A stretch of 64,000 nt of DNA from Pontibacter aquaedesilientis (GTDB lineage: Bacteria; Bacteroidota; Bacteroidia; Cytophagales; Hymenobacteraceae). The DNA lies in contig NZ_JACXAJ010000002.1 in NCBI RefSeq assembly GCF_014773225.1, positions 496,001 to 560,000 on the forward strand, in the 5' to 3' direction. Shown here in pieces: positions 25,754 to 34,174 of this stretch. Below the pieces are notes generated by a model. It ran no database searches and was not told the DNA's origin. It saw nothing but the letters and a program-made list of their open reading frames with translations. Every line of letters starts with the position of its first letter. The first letter of the stretch is position 1. A program made the translations under genes and the position numbers.

Positions 25754-26020
25754 CTAAGGTATAGGTGTCACATTTACGGCTTCCACGGATTTAATCTCAG
25801 GCACGGCTTTGAGTACCGATTGCTCCACGCCCGCCTTGAGCGTCATGGTAGACATCGGGCAGGAACCACAGGCCCCGAGCAGCTCAAGCTTGAGCACCAT
25901 CTCATCCGTTACCTCCAGCACTTTCACGTTGCCGCCGTCAGCTTCCAGGTATGGCCTGATTTGGTCGAGGGCGTCTTCTATGCGAAGTAAAAAATCGTTA
26001 TCAACGTTTATGGTTGCCAT
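25754..26020 (-). CDS. Nfu-type Fe-S scaffold/carrier protein
   Basis: An 88-residue protein made only of the NifU C-terminal domain. It carries a transient iron-sulfur cluster on the Cys51-Gly-Ser-Cys54 pair within LLGACGSCPMSTMTLKAGVE. IRPYLEADGGNVKVLEV (about 21-37) is the other conserved part. It is a cytoplasmic carrier that passes clusters to target enzymes. The gene starts five bases after mrp ends on the same strand, so the two Fe-S factors form one operon, which agrees with a shared function. The stop is followed by a strong terminator. Confidence 0.93.
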   Translation of the reverse strand: MATINVDNDFLLRIEDALDQIRPYLEADGGNVKVLEVTDEMVLKLELLGACGSCPMSTMTLKAGVEQSVLKAVPEIKSVEAVNVTPIP

Positions 26021-26025
26021 TTGTC

Positions 26026-27129
26026 TTAGCTTTTAATTTCTACAGGTTGTGTTTTGGCCAACGTCGCGTTACGAACAGATACCTGCTGGGCAACAGCTTG
26101 GGCCAACTCTCTAAAAACACCGGAGGCAGGAGAATCGTTCTGCAACGCAACAGGAGTTCCCTCGTCACCGCACTCGCGTATACCTTGCACCAACGGTACC
26201 TGGCCGAGTACCGGCACATCAAACTTCTTAGCGAGGTTTTGGCCGCCTTCCTGTCCGAAGATATAATATTTGTTCTCAGGCAGCTCGGCTGGCGTAAAAT
26301 AAGCCATGTTCTCAACCACGCCTAATACAGGAACATTGATCTGAGGCTGACGGAACATCTGTAATCCCTTCTGTGCGTCCGCAATAGCTACTTTCTGTGG
26401 GGTCGTCACAATCACAGCACCGGTTACTGGCAGCACCTGCACCATGGTCAGGTGAATGTCAGAGGTTCCCGGAGGGAGGTCAAGCAGCAGGTAGTCCAAC
26501 TCACCCCACTCCACATCCGAAATAAACTGCTTCAGGGCCGAACTGGCCATTGGGCCACGCCAGATCACGGCATGGTCCGGAGGAGTCAGGAAGCCAATCG
26601 ACATCAGTTTGACGCCATACTTCTCAACCGGTATAATGTAATTCTTGCCATGATCGCCCTGCACCATATGCGGTCGCTCAGCTTCCACACCGAACATGGT
26701 AGGTATAGACGGACCGAAAATATCCGCATCGATCAGGCCAACCTTAGCGCCGGACTGTGCCAGCGCGATGGCCAGGTTACTAGTCACGGTAGACTTGCCT
26801 ACGCCGCCTTTGCCCGAAGCGATGGCGATGATGTTTTTCACCCCAGTCAGTACCTCGTTGTTGCCGGCGCGTCCAGAAGTCACGCGGGATGTCATGTTTA
26901 CCGTTACTTCTGCGTCTTTGTCCACCATAGTATGGATGGCACGGATACAGGCGTTACGGATCAGGTCTTTGAGGGGGCAGGCGGGTGTGGTCAGGATAAC
27001 GGTAAAGCTAATGTTCTTACCATCTACCTGAACGTCCTCGATCATGTTGAGCGTCACCAGGTCCTTGCCCAGGTCTGGTTCCTCCACATAACTGAGGGCT
27101 TTGAGTATATCTTCTTTTGAAATTGCCAT
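26026..27129 (-). CDS. mrp: Mrp/ApbC-family Fe-S cluster carrier ATPase
   Basis: A 367-residue cytoplasmic P-loop ATPase that helps load Fe-S clusters. An N-terminal MIP18/DUF59 domain covers about 1-85, with TPACPLKD near 48-55. The deviant Walker A loop GKGGVGKS is at 106-113, GLIDADIFGPSIPTMFGV near 135-152, and DYLLLDLPPGTSDIHLT (about 212-228) is Walker B. The CPxC pair that bridges a cluster in Nbp35/ApbC dimers is absent: ENMAYFTPAELPENKYYIFG occupies the position. This form seems common in the phylum and suggests a different cluster mode, with the adjacent Nfu as partner. It is divergent from dnaG and has its own TATCTTTG box. Confidence 0.92.
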   Translation of the reverse strand: MAISKEDILKALSYVEEPDLGKDLVTLNMIEDVQVDGKNISFTVILTTPACPLKDLIRNACIRAIHTMVDKDAEVTVNMTSRVTSGRAGNNEVLTGVKNIIAIASGKGGVGKSTVTSNLAIALAQSGAKVGLIDADIFGPSIPTMFGVEAERPHMVQGDHGKNYIIPVEKYGVKLMSIGFLTPPDHAVIWRGPMASSALKQFISDVEWGELDYLLLDLPPGTSDIHLTMVQVLPVTGAVIVTTPQKVAIADAQKGLQMFRQPQINVPVLGVVENMAYFTPAELPENKYYIFGQEGGQNLAKKFDVPVLGQVPLVQGIRECGDEGTPVALQNDSPASGVFRELAQAVAQQVSVRNATLAKTQPVEIKS

Positions 27130-27156
27130 AGTATAATCTGCTTTTGTGAAGCCTTA

Positions 27157-27164
27157 CAAAGATA
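27157..27164 (-). promoter_or_regulatory. Candidate -7 box (TATCTTTG) for mrp-nfu
   Basis: The minus strand reads TATCTTTG 28 bases before the mrp start. The spacing equals that of fahA, supporting a real promoter. Confidence 0.6.
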
Positions 27165-27246
27165 CAAACAAAAAAACTTTAAACATGATTTAGGAAGTGG
27201 TAGATATGAATTCGGGGTTCATTACATTTTAGTACTGCTCTCGCTC

Positions 27247-27275
27247 GCGTCCCGTGAGTGTGAGCATTGGGACGC
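27247..27275. repeat. Inverted repeat between mrp and dnaG
   Basis: GCGTCCC (27247-27253) and GGGACGC (27269-27275) are perfect 7-bp arms around 15 bases. A second imperfect inverted repeat (GCTC...GAGC type) overlaps it. It is GC-rich within an AT-rich gap. It could be a REP-like remnant or a divergent-promoter control site. Confidence 0.45.
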
Positions 27276-27317
27276 AGAAATCGCCGCCTACAGTATAGCC
27301 ATTCAACAATTTAAATT

Positions 27318-27325
27318 TATCTTTG
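27318..27325 (+). promoter_or_regulatory. Candidate -7 box (TATCTTTG) for dnaG
   Basis: TATCTTTG lies 22 bases before the dnaG ATG. No convincing -33 TTG was found at the usual distance. Confidence 0.6.
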
Positions 27326-27347
27326 TATCCCCTCAAGCAGCATACCC

Positions 27348-29276
27348 ATGTCCCTGATCCCAAAAGAAATAGTTGACCAGATTTTAGCCCAGGCCGATAT
27401 CACGGAGGTAGTGGGGGATTTTGTGTCGCTTAAGAAGAAGGGGCAGAACATGTGGGCAAACTGCCCCTTCCACCATGAAAAGTCGCCGTCCTTTTCGGTT
27501 TCGCCGGCCAAGGGCATTTATAAGTGCTTCGGTTGCGGTAAGGCAGGTAACTCAGTTCAGTTTATCATGGATGTGGAAGGCACCAGCTTTCCGGAGGCGC
27601 TTAAGTACCTGGCCAAGAAATACGGCATTGAGGTGCCTGAGGAGCAGCCTAACCCAGAATATGCCCGGGAGCAGAGCGAGCGCGACAGTCTGTACATCGT
27701 CTCGGATTTTGCCAATAAGCATTACCAGCAAATACTGCAGACCCATGAGCAGGGGAGTATAGGACAATCCTATCTGAAAGAGCGTGGCCTGACAAATAAC
27801 ACCATCCGTAAGTTTGAGCTGGGGTATAGCCTAGATGCTTGGTCTGACCTGACGGACGCCGCCCTCAAAGCAGGGTTTAAGCAGCAGTACTTGGAGGCAA
27901 CAGGCCTGACCATTGTCAAGGAAGACGGTAAGAAGTATGACCGTTTCCGGGGGCGTGTGATGTTCCCGATCCATAACATTTCGGGCCGCGTAATTGGCTT
28001 TGGTGCCCGTACGCTCAAATCCAACGACAAGAAGAGCCCCAAGTACCTCAATTCCCCGGAGTCGGAAATCTACCACAAGAGCAATGTGCTCTACGGCATG
28101 TACCAGGCCCGGCAGGCCGTTCGCATGCAGGATATGTGCTACATGGTGGAGGGCTACTTGGATGTGTTGTCGCTGCACCAGGGCGGTATCGAGAATGTGG
28201 TGTCCTCGTCCGGCACCTCGCTCACCGAAGGGCAGATCAAGCTGATCGCTCGCTATACCCAGAACATTACAGTGCTGTACGATGGCGATGCGGCAGGTAT
28301 AAAAGCATCCCTCAGAGGTATAGACCTGATCCTGGAGAACGGGCTCAATGTGAATGTGGTGACTTTCCCGACGGGGGAAGATCCGGATTCATACATCCAT
28401 AAAGTGGGCGATGAGAAATTCAAAGCCTATGTAAAAGAGCATTCCCAAGACTTTATCTCTTTCAAAACCAGCCTGTACGCCGAAGAGTCAAAGGGCAATC
28501 CAGTGAAGAAGGCCGAAGCTATACGGGAAATCGTTACGTCTATTTCCAAAATTCCGGACCCGATCAAGCGGACGGTATTCTTCCAGAGTTGTAGCCTGAT
28601 CTTCGACATCGATGAGCAACTGCTCATTTCGGAGTATAACAAGATGCACCTGCAGGAGCGCCAGCAGCAACAGCAGCAACGATCAGGCAGTGCGGCAGAC
28701 TTTGCAGAAGCCGAGTACTACGAGCAGGAAGAAGCAGCTGCCCGGCCAGCCACCGAAGCTGATGGGCTGAAGCGGTATGAGCGGGAGATTGTGCGCATGT
28801 TGCTCAATTACCCAGACCGCGTGCTGGTAGACGGACAGAATACCTGCCAGTATATGCTGGAGCAGCTGGAAGATGTGGAATTCCGGACGCCACTCTATGC
28901 CCGTCTGGTGGAAGTGGTAAAAGAGAAGCTAAGCCAAGGAGTTATACCTACGGCAGAGGATTTCATCAATTACCCGGACCAGGAAATACGCACGGAGGCC
29001 ACCAACCTGCTTTCAGATCCCTATGAACTGAGCCAAAACTGGGAAACACACCAGATTTACGTACCCCACGAGTCTGACCTACTGCCTTACGGAGCCGAAC
29101 GGGCCGTGCTGCGCCTGAAGTGGCGCAATGTGCAGCTGCTTATGAAAGCCGAGATGGAGAAACTACGTCTCGTGACAGACCCCGCCGAGCAGGACCGTGT
29201 ACTCCAGGTCATCTTCAGCCTCAAATCCTTCGAAAAACAGATCGGTGACTTATTGGGGATTGTGGTGAATAAGTAA
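27348..29276 (+). CDS. dnaG: DNA primase DnaG
   Basis: A 642-residue primase that makes RNA primers at the replication fork together with DnaB. The N-terminal zinc-binding domain has Cys39, His42, Cys60 and Cys63 (NCPFHHEKSP and YKCFGCGKAGN). The catalytic core contains YDRFRGRVMFPIHNISGRVI (about 197-216). The TOPRIM domain shows MVEGYLDVLSLHQ (Glu, about 266-278) and VLYDGDAAGIKASLRG (Asp-x-Asp, about 309-324). A Gln-rich linker (about 437-450) separates it from the C-terminal helicase-interaction domain. Size is normal for Bacteroidota DnaG. It is monocistronic here and divergent from mrp. Confidence 0.97.
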   Translation: MSLIPKEIVDQILAQADITEVVGDFVSLKKKGQNMWANCPFHHEKSPSFSVSPAKGIYKCFGCGKAGNSVQFIMDVEGTSFPEALKYLAKKYGIEVPEEQPNPEYAREQSERDSLYIVSDFANKHYQQILQTHEQGSIGQSYLKERGLTNNTIRKFELGYSLDAWSDLTDAALKAGFKQQYLEATGLTIVKEDGKKYDRFRGRVMFPIHNISGRVIGFGARTLKSNDKKSPKYLNSPESEIYHKSNVLYGMYQARQAVRMQDMCYMVEGYLDVLSLHQGGIENVVSSSGTSLTEGQIKLIARYTQNITVLYDGDAAGIKASLRGIDLILENGLNVNVVTFPTGEDPDSYIHKVGDEKFKAYVKEHSQDFISFKTSLYAEESKGNPVKKAEAIREIVTSISKIPDPIKRTVFFQSCSLIFDIDEQLLISEYNKMHLQERQQQQQQRSGSAADFAEAEYYEQEEAAARPATEADGLKRYEREIVRMLLNYPDRVLVDGQNTCQYMLEQLEDVEFRTPLYARLVEVVKEKLSQGVIPTAEDFINYPDQEIRTEATNLLSDPYELSQNWETHQIYVPHESDLLPYGAERAVLRLKWRNVQLLMKAEMEKLRLVTDPAEQDRVLQVIFSLKSFEKQIGDLLGIVVNK

Positions 29277-29288
29277 GATTAAACTTTT

Positions 29289-29296
29289 TACCTTTG
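29289..29296 (+). promoter_or_regulatory. Candidate -7 box (TACCTTTG) for ribBA
   Basis: TACCTTTG matches TAnnTTTG and starts 12 bases after the dnaG stop, giving a 5' leader of about 60 bases. Confidence 0.55.
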
Positions 29297-29328
29297 CAGC
29301 GCATTTCATAGTATAGACAATCAGCCTG

Positions 29329-29354
29329 CTATACCTTAGGTAGGGCAGGTATAG
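29329..29354 (+). promoter_or_regulatory. Leader hairpin before ribBA
   Basis: CTATACC (29329-29335) and GGTATAG (29348-29354) form a perfect 7-bp stem, ending 10 bases before the ATG. A nested TACC/GGTA pair offers an alternative fold. It overlaps the ribosome-binding zone and could affect translation. It does not resemble an FMN riboswitch. Confidence 0.3.
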
Positions 29355-29364
29355 GAAGTAACAC

Positions 29365-30606
29365 ATGGAAACTAATTCACTAGAGCCAATCAAGCTCGAT
29401 TCAATAGAAGACGCGATCGAAGACATCCGCCAGGGTAAGATCATTATTGTGGTAGACGACGACGACCGGGAGAATGAGGGCGATTTCATTTGCGCCGCCG
29501 AAATGGTGACGCCGGAGATCATCAACTTCATGGCCACGCATGGTCGCGGTCTTGTTTGCTGCCCGCTGACAGAGGAACGTTGCGATGAACTGGGGCTGGA
29601 ACTGATGGTAGGCCGTAACACGGCGCTGCATGCCACTCCGTTCACCGTATCAGTTGATCTGATCGGGCATGGCTGTACCACTGGTATATCCGCTTCTGAC
29701 CGCGCCAAGACCATTCAGGCTCTGGTAGACCCTAACACAGACCCGCACTCTCTTGGCAAGCCGGGGCACATTTTTCCGTTGAAGGCCAAGAAAGAAGGCG
29801 TACTGCGTCGTCCGGGACATACCGAGGCATCCGTTGACCTGGCTCGCCTGGCAGGCCTGGCTCCGGCTGGCGTTCTGATCGAGATCATGAACGAAGACGG
29901 TACCATGGCGCGCCTTCCTGACCTGGTCAAGGTGGCTGAGCGCTTCAACCTCAAGCTTATTTCGATCAAGGATCTGGTGGAATACCGCCTGAAAAAAGAA
30001 AGCCTGATTGACCGGGAGATTGCCGTGGAGCTTCCAACTGACTTTGGCGACTTTGACCTGTACGCCTTTACGCAGCGCAGCAACGATGCCAAGCATCTGG
30101 CCCTGGTAAAAGGCACCTGGGCCGAAGAGGAGCCCGTATTGGTGCGCGTTCACTCTTCCTGCGTGACCGGCGATATCTTCGGCTCCTGCCGTTGCGACTG
30201 CGGTCCACAACTGCACGAAGCCATGCGCATGATCGAGCGTGAGGGAAAAGGTGTGATCGTCTACATGAACCAGGAAGGACGCGGTATCGGTCTGATCAAT
30301 AAACTGAAAGCCTACAAGCTGCAAGAGCAGGGCCGCGACACTGTGGAGGCGAACCTGGAGCTCGGCTTCGGGATGGATGACCGCGACTACGGTGTAGGGG
30401 CTCAAATTCTGCGCGACCTCGGTGTGAAAAAGATGAGGCTGATCACCAATAACCCGAAGAAACGCGGCGGTCTGATTGGCTATGGTTTGGAAGTGGTGGA
30501 AAACGTGGCCATCGAAATAGCGCCGAATCCGCATAACCAAAGCTACCTGACAACCAAGCGGGACAAGCTGGGTCATGAGATCCTGAAGAACACATCCGTC
30601 CGATAG
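29365..30606 (+). CDS. ribBA: Bifunctional DHBP synthase / GTP cyclohydrolase II
   Basis: A 413-residue enzyme that catalyses both entry steps of riboflavin synthesis: ribulose-5-phosphate to 3,4-dihydroxy-2-butanone-4-phosphate, and GTP ring opening. The RibB half (about 1-210) has [16 protein letters not shown] (about 31-46, acidic metal and substrate site) and [11 protein letters not shown]. The RibA half (about 215-413) has [14 protein letters not shown] followed by CRCDCG, with the zinc ligands Cys266, Cys277 and Cys279, then [17 protein letters not shown] with the catalytic Arg, and ITNNPKKR. Both active sites look intact. It stands alone between two terminators, apart from other rib genes. 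Confidence 0.97.
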   Translation: METNSLEPIKLDSIEDAIEDIRQGKIIIVVDDDDRENEGDFICAAEMVTPEIINFMATHGRGLVCCPLTEERCDELGLELMVGRNTALHATPFTVSVDLIGHGCTTGISASDRAKTIQALVDPNTDPHSLGKPGHIFPLKAKKEGVLRRPGHTEASVDLARLAGLAPAGVLIEIMNEDGTMARLPDLVKVAERFNLKLISIKDLVEYRLKKESLIDREIAVELPTDFGDFDLYAFTQRSNDAKHLALVKGTWAEEEPVLVRVHSSCVTGDIFGSCRCDCGPQLHEAMRMIEREGKGVIVYMNQEGRGIGLINKLKAYKLQEQGRDTVEANLELGFGMDDRDYGVGAQILRDLGVKKMRLITNNPKKRGGLIGYGLEVVENVAIEIAPNPHNQSYLTTKRDKLGHEILKNTSVR

Positions 30607-30646
30607 ATTTATACCTGCATATACCTGATCCTGATACAGGAATAAG

Positions 30647-30675
30647 CCCGTGCCTAAGAGGTACGGGTTTTTTTT
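30647..30675 (+). terminator. Rho-independent terminator of ribBA
   Basis: CCCGTGCCT and AGGTACGGG arms around AAG, followed by eight T residues, about 40 bases after the ribBA stop. Confidence 0.88.
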
Positions 30676-30833
30676 GTGCCCTTTTATTTAAATTAATTCT
30701 AAAAATTTAACATACAACGCATACACCCAAGTGATTCTAATGCGTTATCATTTATATGTAAACATTTGTGCAACAGTAAGTTGAGTGGGGGTGTGTGAGA
30801 TGAGGTAGTTGTGATGTTTTTAGTTTTATGCCC

Positions 30834-31502
30834 ATGAAGAAGTTGGATACTAATAGTCGTTTTTTACTGGTGCTTGTGGTTCTGCTTGGCTGGCCATTGT
30901 TAACTTATGGACAATTCCGGGATAGTTTCGAGACACAGGAGTGGCATTTTGGAAAGGTTGTGCTGGCGACCGGTGTGAGCCTGAGCGGGCAGGTAGTATA
31001 TCATCCGGCCAAAGAAGTGGTGCAAGTTTCGTCAGATGACGGGGCTATCAGTTCGTTCTCGCCAGTCAATGTGAGTTATTTTGTCGTTAACGACATTTAC
31101 ACAGGCAAACCACAGTTGTTTCGCTCGATATTCTGGAACCTGGGAAAGCAGGACACCGATTTTAAAAAGCCTGTTTTCTTTGAACAACTGAACGACGGCA
31201 GGCTGGTCCTGATCAAAAGACAGACCGGCGTTGTAGCCAAACCCACCGATAATCAGATCAGGGATCCTTATCAGGAAGCCCTTTACCCCCACACGCGGGG
31301 CACATCGGAAAGTATACAGGAAGCCTATTACGCACTGTTACCCAATGGTGAAATCGTGCCACTGCGCAAAAAGAAGCGAGACCTGCTCCAGCTTTTCGGG
31401 GAGAAGTCGGACCAGGTAAAGCAGTTTGCGAAGTCCAACAAACTGGACTACAACAACCCCAATCAGCTGGTTACCATTGTTAATTATTTCAACTCGCTTT
31501 AG
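30834..31502 (+). CDS. Exported protein of unknown function
   Basis: A 222-residue protein from the ATG at 30834 (an ATG at 30828 is also in frame). A signal peptide is clear: MKKLDTNSRF, a hydrophobic core LLVLVVLLGWPLL, and a likely cleavage after TYG in TYGQF. The mature part starts with DSFETQEWHFGKVVLATGVS and has strand-rich segments (LSGQVVYHPAKEVVQVSSDD, VNVSYFVVND), then a basic helical C-terminus (PLRKKKRDLLQLFGEK...). It probably resides in the periplasm or outer membrane. I recognise no named family. The upstream gap is AT-rich; it converges with the ABC permease gene seven bases away. Confidence 0.75.
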   Translation: MKKLDTNSRFLLVLVVLLGWPLLTYGQFRDSFETQEWHFGKVVLATGVSLSGQVVYHPAKEVVQVSSDDGAISSFSPVNVSYFVVNDIYTGKPQLFRSIFWNLGKQDTDFKKPVFFEQLNDGRLVLIKRQTGVVAKPTDNQIRDPYQEALYPHTRGTSESIQEAYYALLPNGEIVPLRKKKRDLLQLFGEKSDQVKQFAKSNKLDYNNPNQLVTIVNYFNSL

Positions 31503-31508
31503 AAGGGC

Positions 31509-32279
31509 CTACAAATCCCTGAAGCGGAGCAACAGGTAGGAGCCAAGCAACAGCAGGCCGATATACCCCAAAGCAGGCAGCACGGCCCAGGCAGGCGAGA
31601 GCGCTTGCGTAGGAGATGTCAGTTGGTCGATGATTTCCTGGCCGGGCGTAGGTGTCAGGCTGCCAAATACCTTTATCGGCATGTACTTATCCAGGCTATC
31701 ATCCAATTGATAGTGTATGATCGGCTCCACTAGTTTGGCCCAGGCAAGGTAGGCTATGATCGCCAAACCACTTTTGCGGACCAGAAAGGCAAAGAACATG
31801 GCCAGCGTCATGTAGCCCACTGACTGCACAAAGAAGTAAGACAAATGGTCAATTTGCCCCAAGACGGCACTAAAGCTTTTGTCTTTGCTGAAGAGGAGAC
31901 CGAAGATCAACCCAAGCGCCAACAGAAAAACCGTGCTGAACACAGCCAGGCCGAGTGCCACACAAAATTTTGCAAGCACCAGTTCTTTCCGCGAAAGCCC
32001 GTCGATGACTTGTTGGCGGAAGGTCCGGAAGCTGTACTCGTCGGTGATGAGCACGATAATAAGTATACCCAGCAGCAGATTGAAAAAGTAGGCGATAAAG
32101 GAAAACCGTGCCCACAGGCCGGGAAATTCAAACATAGAGGCCCCGACAGTCTGACCACTGATCAAAACGCTTTTGCTTACATAGATCGAAAGCAGGAGCA
32201 GCAGCGCATAAATGCCCAGGATCACCCAGAAAGTGCGGTATAGGAATATCTTCCGAAATTCGATTTGTAGCAGGTTCAT
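31509..32279 (-). CDS. ABC-2 type transporter permease
   Basis: A 256-residue inner-membrane protein with about six hydrophobic segments. The frame is open further upstream (to 32369), but that part is the shadow of the ATPase gene's 3' end. MNLLQIEFRKIFLYRTFWVI at 32279 is a typical ABC-2 start and follows the ATPase stop by a single base. DEYSFRTFRQQVIDGLSRKE (about 77-96) is the conserved cytoplasmic coupling stretch of such permeases. With the upstream ATPase it forms a transporter of unknown substrate, usually an exporter in this class. It ends seven bases from the convergent gene, without a clear terminator between. Confidence 0.88.
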   Translation of the reverse strand: MNLLQIEFRKIFLYRTFWVILGIYALLLLLSIYVSKSVLISGQTVGASMFEFPGLWARFSFIAYFFNLLLGILIIVLITDEYSFRTFRQQVIDGLSRKELVLAKFCVALGLAVFSTVFLLALGLIFGLLFSKDKSFSAVLGQIDHLSYFFVQSVGYMTLAMFFAFLVRKSGLAIIAYLAWAKLVEPIIHYQLDDSLDKYMPIKVFGSLTPTPGQEIIDQLTSPTQALSPAWAVLPALGYIGLLLLGSYLLLRFRDL

Positions 32280-32280
32280 C

Positions 32281-33177
32281 TTAAGCTTCTTCTTTAGTGA
32301 TTTCCAGGAACTGCGCCTCCAGGCTTTTGCGGCGCACCAGCAGCTGCGACAGCACAATGCCCTGCGCAAACATATCGCGGTTGAGGTCGGTGCTGGTATA
32401 GCCTTCGGTCAGAGTGAGGGTAATGTCCTCTTTTTCCTGCCCAAACTGCGCCACGTAGGGGAGTCGCTCCAGCAGCTGCAGCACAGGGGCCAGGTTCTCG
32501 GCGCTGATCAGAAGCTGATCCTGAGCTGAGAGGATGTTGCCAACCGGCCCGTTGGCCTTCAGCCTGCCGGATTGCAGCACCGCCACATGGGTACATACCT
32601 TCTCTACCTCATCCAGCAGGTGACTTGCCAGCACAATGGTTTTGCCCTGCCCGGCAATGCGCAGAATAAGGTCGCGTACCTCGGCTATACCTTGCGGATC
32701 AAGCCCGTTGGTGGGTTCATCCAACACAAGTACTTCCGGGTCGTTGAGCATAGCGGCTGCCAGCGCCAGGCGCTGCTTCATCCCCAGCGAAAAACCTTTG
32801 AAAGTGGTATGGCTCCGTGTGCCCAGGCCAACCAGGTCCAGCATTTTGTTGATGTTCTTTGGGTCCGCCTGCTTGACGTCGGCGATCACCTGCAGGTTGC
32901 GTTTGGCAGTCAGGTAAGGGTAGAAGTTCGGCGTTTCGAGCAAGGCCCCGACCCGCTGCTTGGTCTCTTTGCTGATAGATTTTCCAAACCACAAAAAGCT
33001 CCCGCCGCTTGGCCGGATCACGTCCAGTACCATGCCGAGCGTGGTGGTTTTGCCGCTTCCATTCGGGCCGAGCAAACCGTAAATGCTGCCGGCTTCTACC
33101 TGTAGGGTCAGCCGGTCCAGCGCCTGCAGGCTGCCGTACTTTTTGGAAAGCTCATCAAGGTATAAGACTGTTGCCAT
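32281..33177 (-). CDS. ABC transporter ATP-binding protein
   Basis: A cytoplasmic ATPase of 298 residues from ATG 33177 (MATVLYLDELSKKYG); the frame stays open 51 bases further but that part looks non-coding. LLGPNGSGKTTTLGM (about 36-50) is Walker A, SLGMKQRLALAAAM (about 131-144) the signature motif, EVLVLDEPTNGLDPQG (about 149-164) Walker B and D-loop, and VLASHLLDEVEKV the switch His region. The C-terminal domain (about 210-298) is of the type seen in ABC-2 exporters. It is coupled to the permease gene one base downstream. The hairpin at 33235-33270 separates it from the DUF2490 gene. Confidence 0.93.
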   Translation of the reverse strand: MATVLYLDELSKKYGSLQALDRLTLQVEAGSIYGLLGPNGSGKTTTLGMVLDVIRPSGGSFLWFGKSISKETKQRVGALLETPNFYPYLTAKRNLQVIADVKQADPKNINKMLDLVGLGTRSHTTFKGFSLGMKQRLALAAAMLNDPEVLVLDEPTNGLDPQGIAEVRDLILRIAGQGKTIVLASHLLDEVEKVCTHVAVLQSGRLKANGPVGNILSAQDQLLISAENLAPVLQLLERLPYVAQFGQEKEDITLTLTEGYTSTDLNRDMFAQGIVLSQLLVRRKSLEAQFLEITKEEA

Positions 33178-33234
33178 AGCTGCGTTAGTTTTAACAAATA
33201 TACCTTTTTTCTGATATAGAAAAGACAAAACAAA

Positions 33235-33270
33235 GCAGCCCCGGCAAAGCGTGTCGCTTGCCGGGGCTGC
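33235..33270 (-). terminator. Strong terminator hairpin after the DUF2490 gene
   Basis: GCAGCCCCGGCAA-type left arm (33235-33251) and its complement (33255-33270) form a stem of about 16 bp with one bulge. A-rich DNA on the left gives U-rich RNA on the minus strand. Confidence 0.8.
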
Positions 33271-33297
33271 CTAGGTATACAAACAATAAAACTCGCT

Positions 33298-34044
33298 TTA
33301 TTCTGTGAAGTTCAGGTGGTAGAACAAACTCACCTGCAAGGTATGGTTGTGCTCAAAAACCACCCCGTTGGCTTTCTGCACGATCTGGTTGAGGTAACCG
33401 AGTTCCAGCGTGGCTGCATTGCTAAACTTGTAGCCCAATGCGGCATAGGCTCGGTTCTGGTCGAAGATGTTACGCTGAATATTGTTTCCGAAACCTACAA
33501 AGACCTCATCATAAACAGCCAAAAATGGCTCTTTGGCCTCAAGTGTGGGACCTACAAGCGGGAGCGTCGCTTTGATCATGTAACGGGCACGGTTGAGGTA
33601 GGTATAGCTGTCTGCATCTGCAGGCTTTATCCAGCGCTGCTCGAGGCGGTAGCGGTGCATGAGCCCCACCCGGTCCAGGTTGCTTTTAAGTTGCAACTGT
33701 TCATAGATACGATGTTCCGGAAAGGTGCCCGCCGCCGGAAAGTCTCCGTAAGGATGGGTTTCGATGAAGCCGTAACCCAGCGTGAACATTGCAGCAGGGG
33801 TGAGATCATAGTTGATGCCTGTCCGGATAAGCAGTTGCTGCGGATCTTTGATGAGGTTATGCCGGCGCCACTGCAATTCGGTGTGCAGTCCCCATTTGCT
33901 GTGAAGCTTATGGTCGCCAAAATACATGTACCAGCCATTGTTGTTGAAATCCTTGATGCGGCTACTCTGTGCCTGTATGGTTTGTGTCAGTAGCGCCAGG
34001 CTCAAGCCTACTGCCAGTTTGCAAAGTATGTGCTTTGTATTCAT
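33298..34044 (-). CDS. DUF2490 outer-membrane-like protein
   Basis: A 248-residue exported protein. The chosen start (ATG 34044) yields a standard signal peptide, MNTKHILCKLAVGLSLALLT, cleaved near IQAQSS; the frame extends 36 bases upstream without improving it. The mature part is rich in alternating strands with aromatic girdles (GWYMYFGDHKL, LHTELQWRRHNLI, FTLGYGFIET, HRYRLEQRWI, RYMIKATLPL, ALGYKFSNAATLELGYLNQI) and ends with Phe-rich strands (LQVSLFYHLNF), fitting a small beta-barrel. Members of DUF2490 have no settled function. It stands alone, ending at the shared terminator. Confidence 0.85.
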   Translation of the reverse strand: MNTKHILCKLAVGLSLALLTQTIQAQSSRIKDFNNNGWYMYFGDHKLHSKWGLHTELQWRRHNLIKDPQQLLIRTGINYDLTPAAMFTLGYGFIETHPYGDFPAAGTFPEHRIYEQLQLKSNLDRVGLMHRYRLEQRWIKPADADSYTYLNRARYMIKATLPLVGPTLEAKEPFLAVYDEVFVGFGNNIQRNIFDQNRAYAALGYKFSNAATLELGYLNQIVQKANGVVFEHNHTLQVSLFYHLNFTE

Positions 34045-34174
34045 GGGGGTAAAGTTCGACTTCAAAAGATTGCTTTTCAACTTGATTCCGGTCTTTTTTC
34101 TTTAGGTAAGAAATAACGTTATCTTTTCTGTTGAATTGAAAAAGGGGGCTATAATTGATCCGACTTAAAAACCT

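Noticed and set aside
29297-29364. FMN riboswitch before ribBA
   Set aside because: The leader is far too short and lacks the conserved multi-stem FMN aptamer; only a simple hairpin is present.
29650-30576. A 308-codon minus-strand frame inside ribBA
   Set aside because: Antisense shadow of a highly conserved gene.
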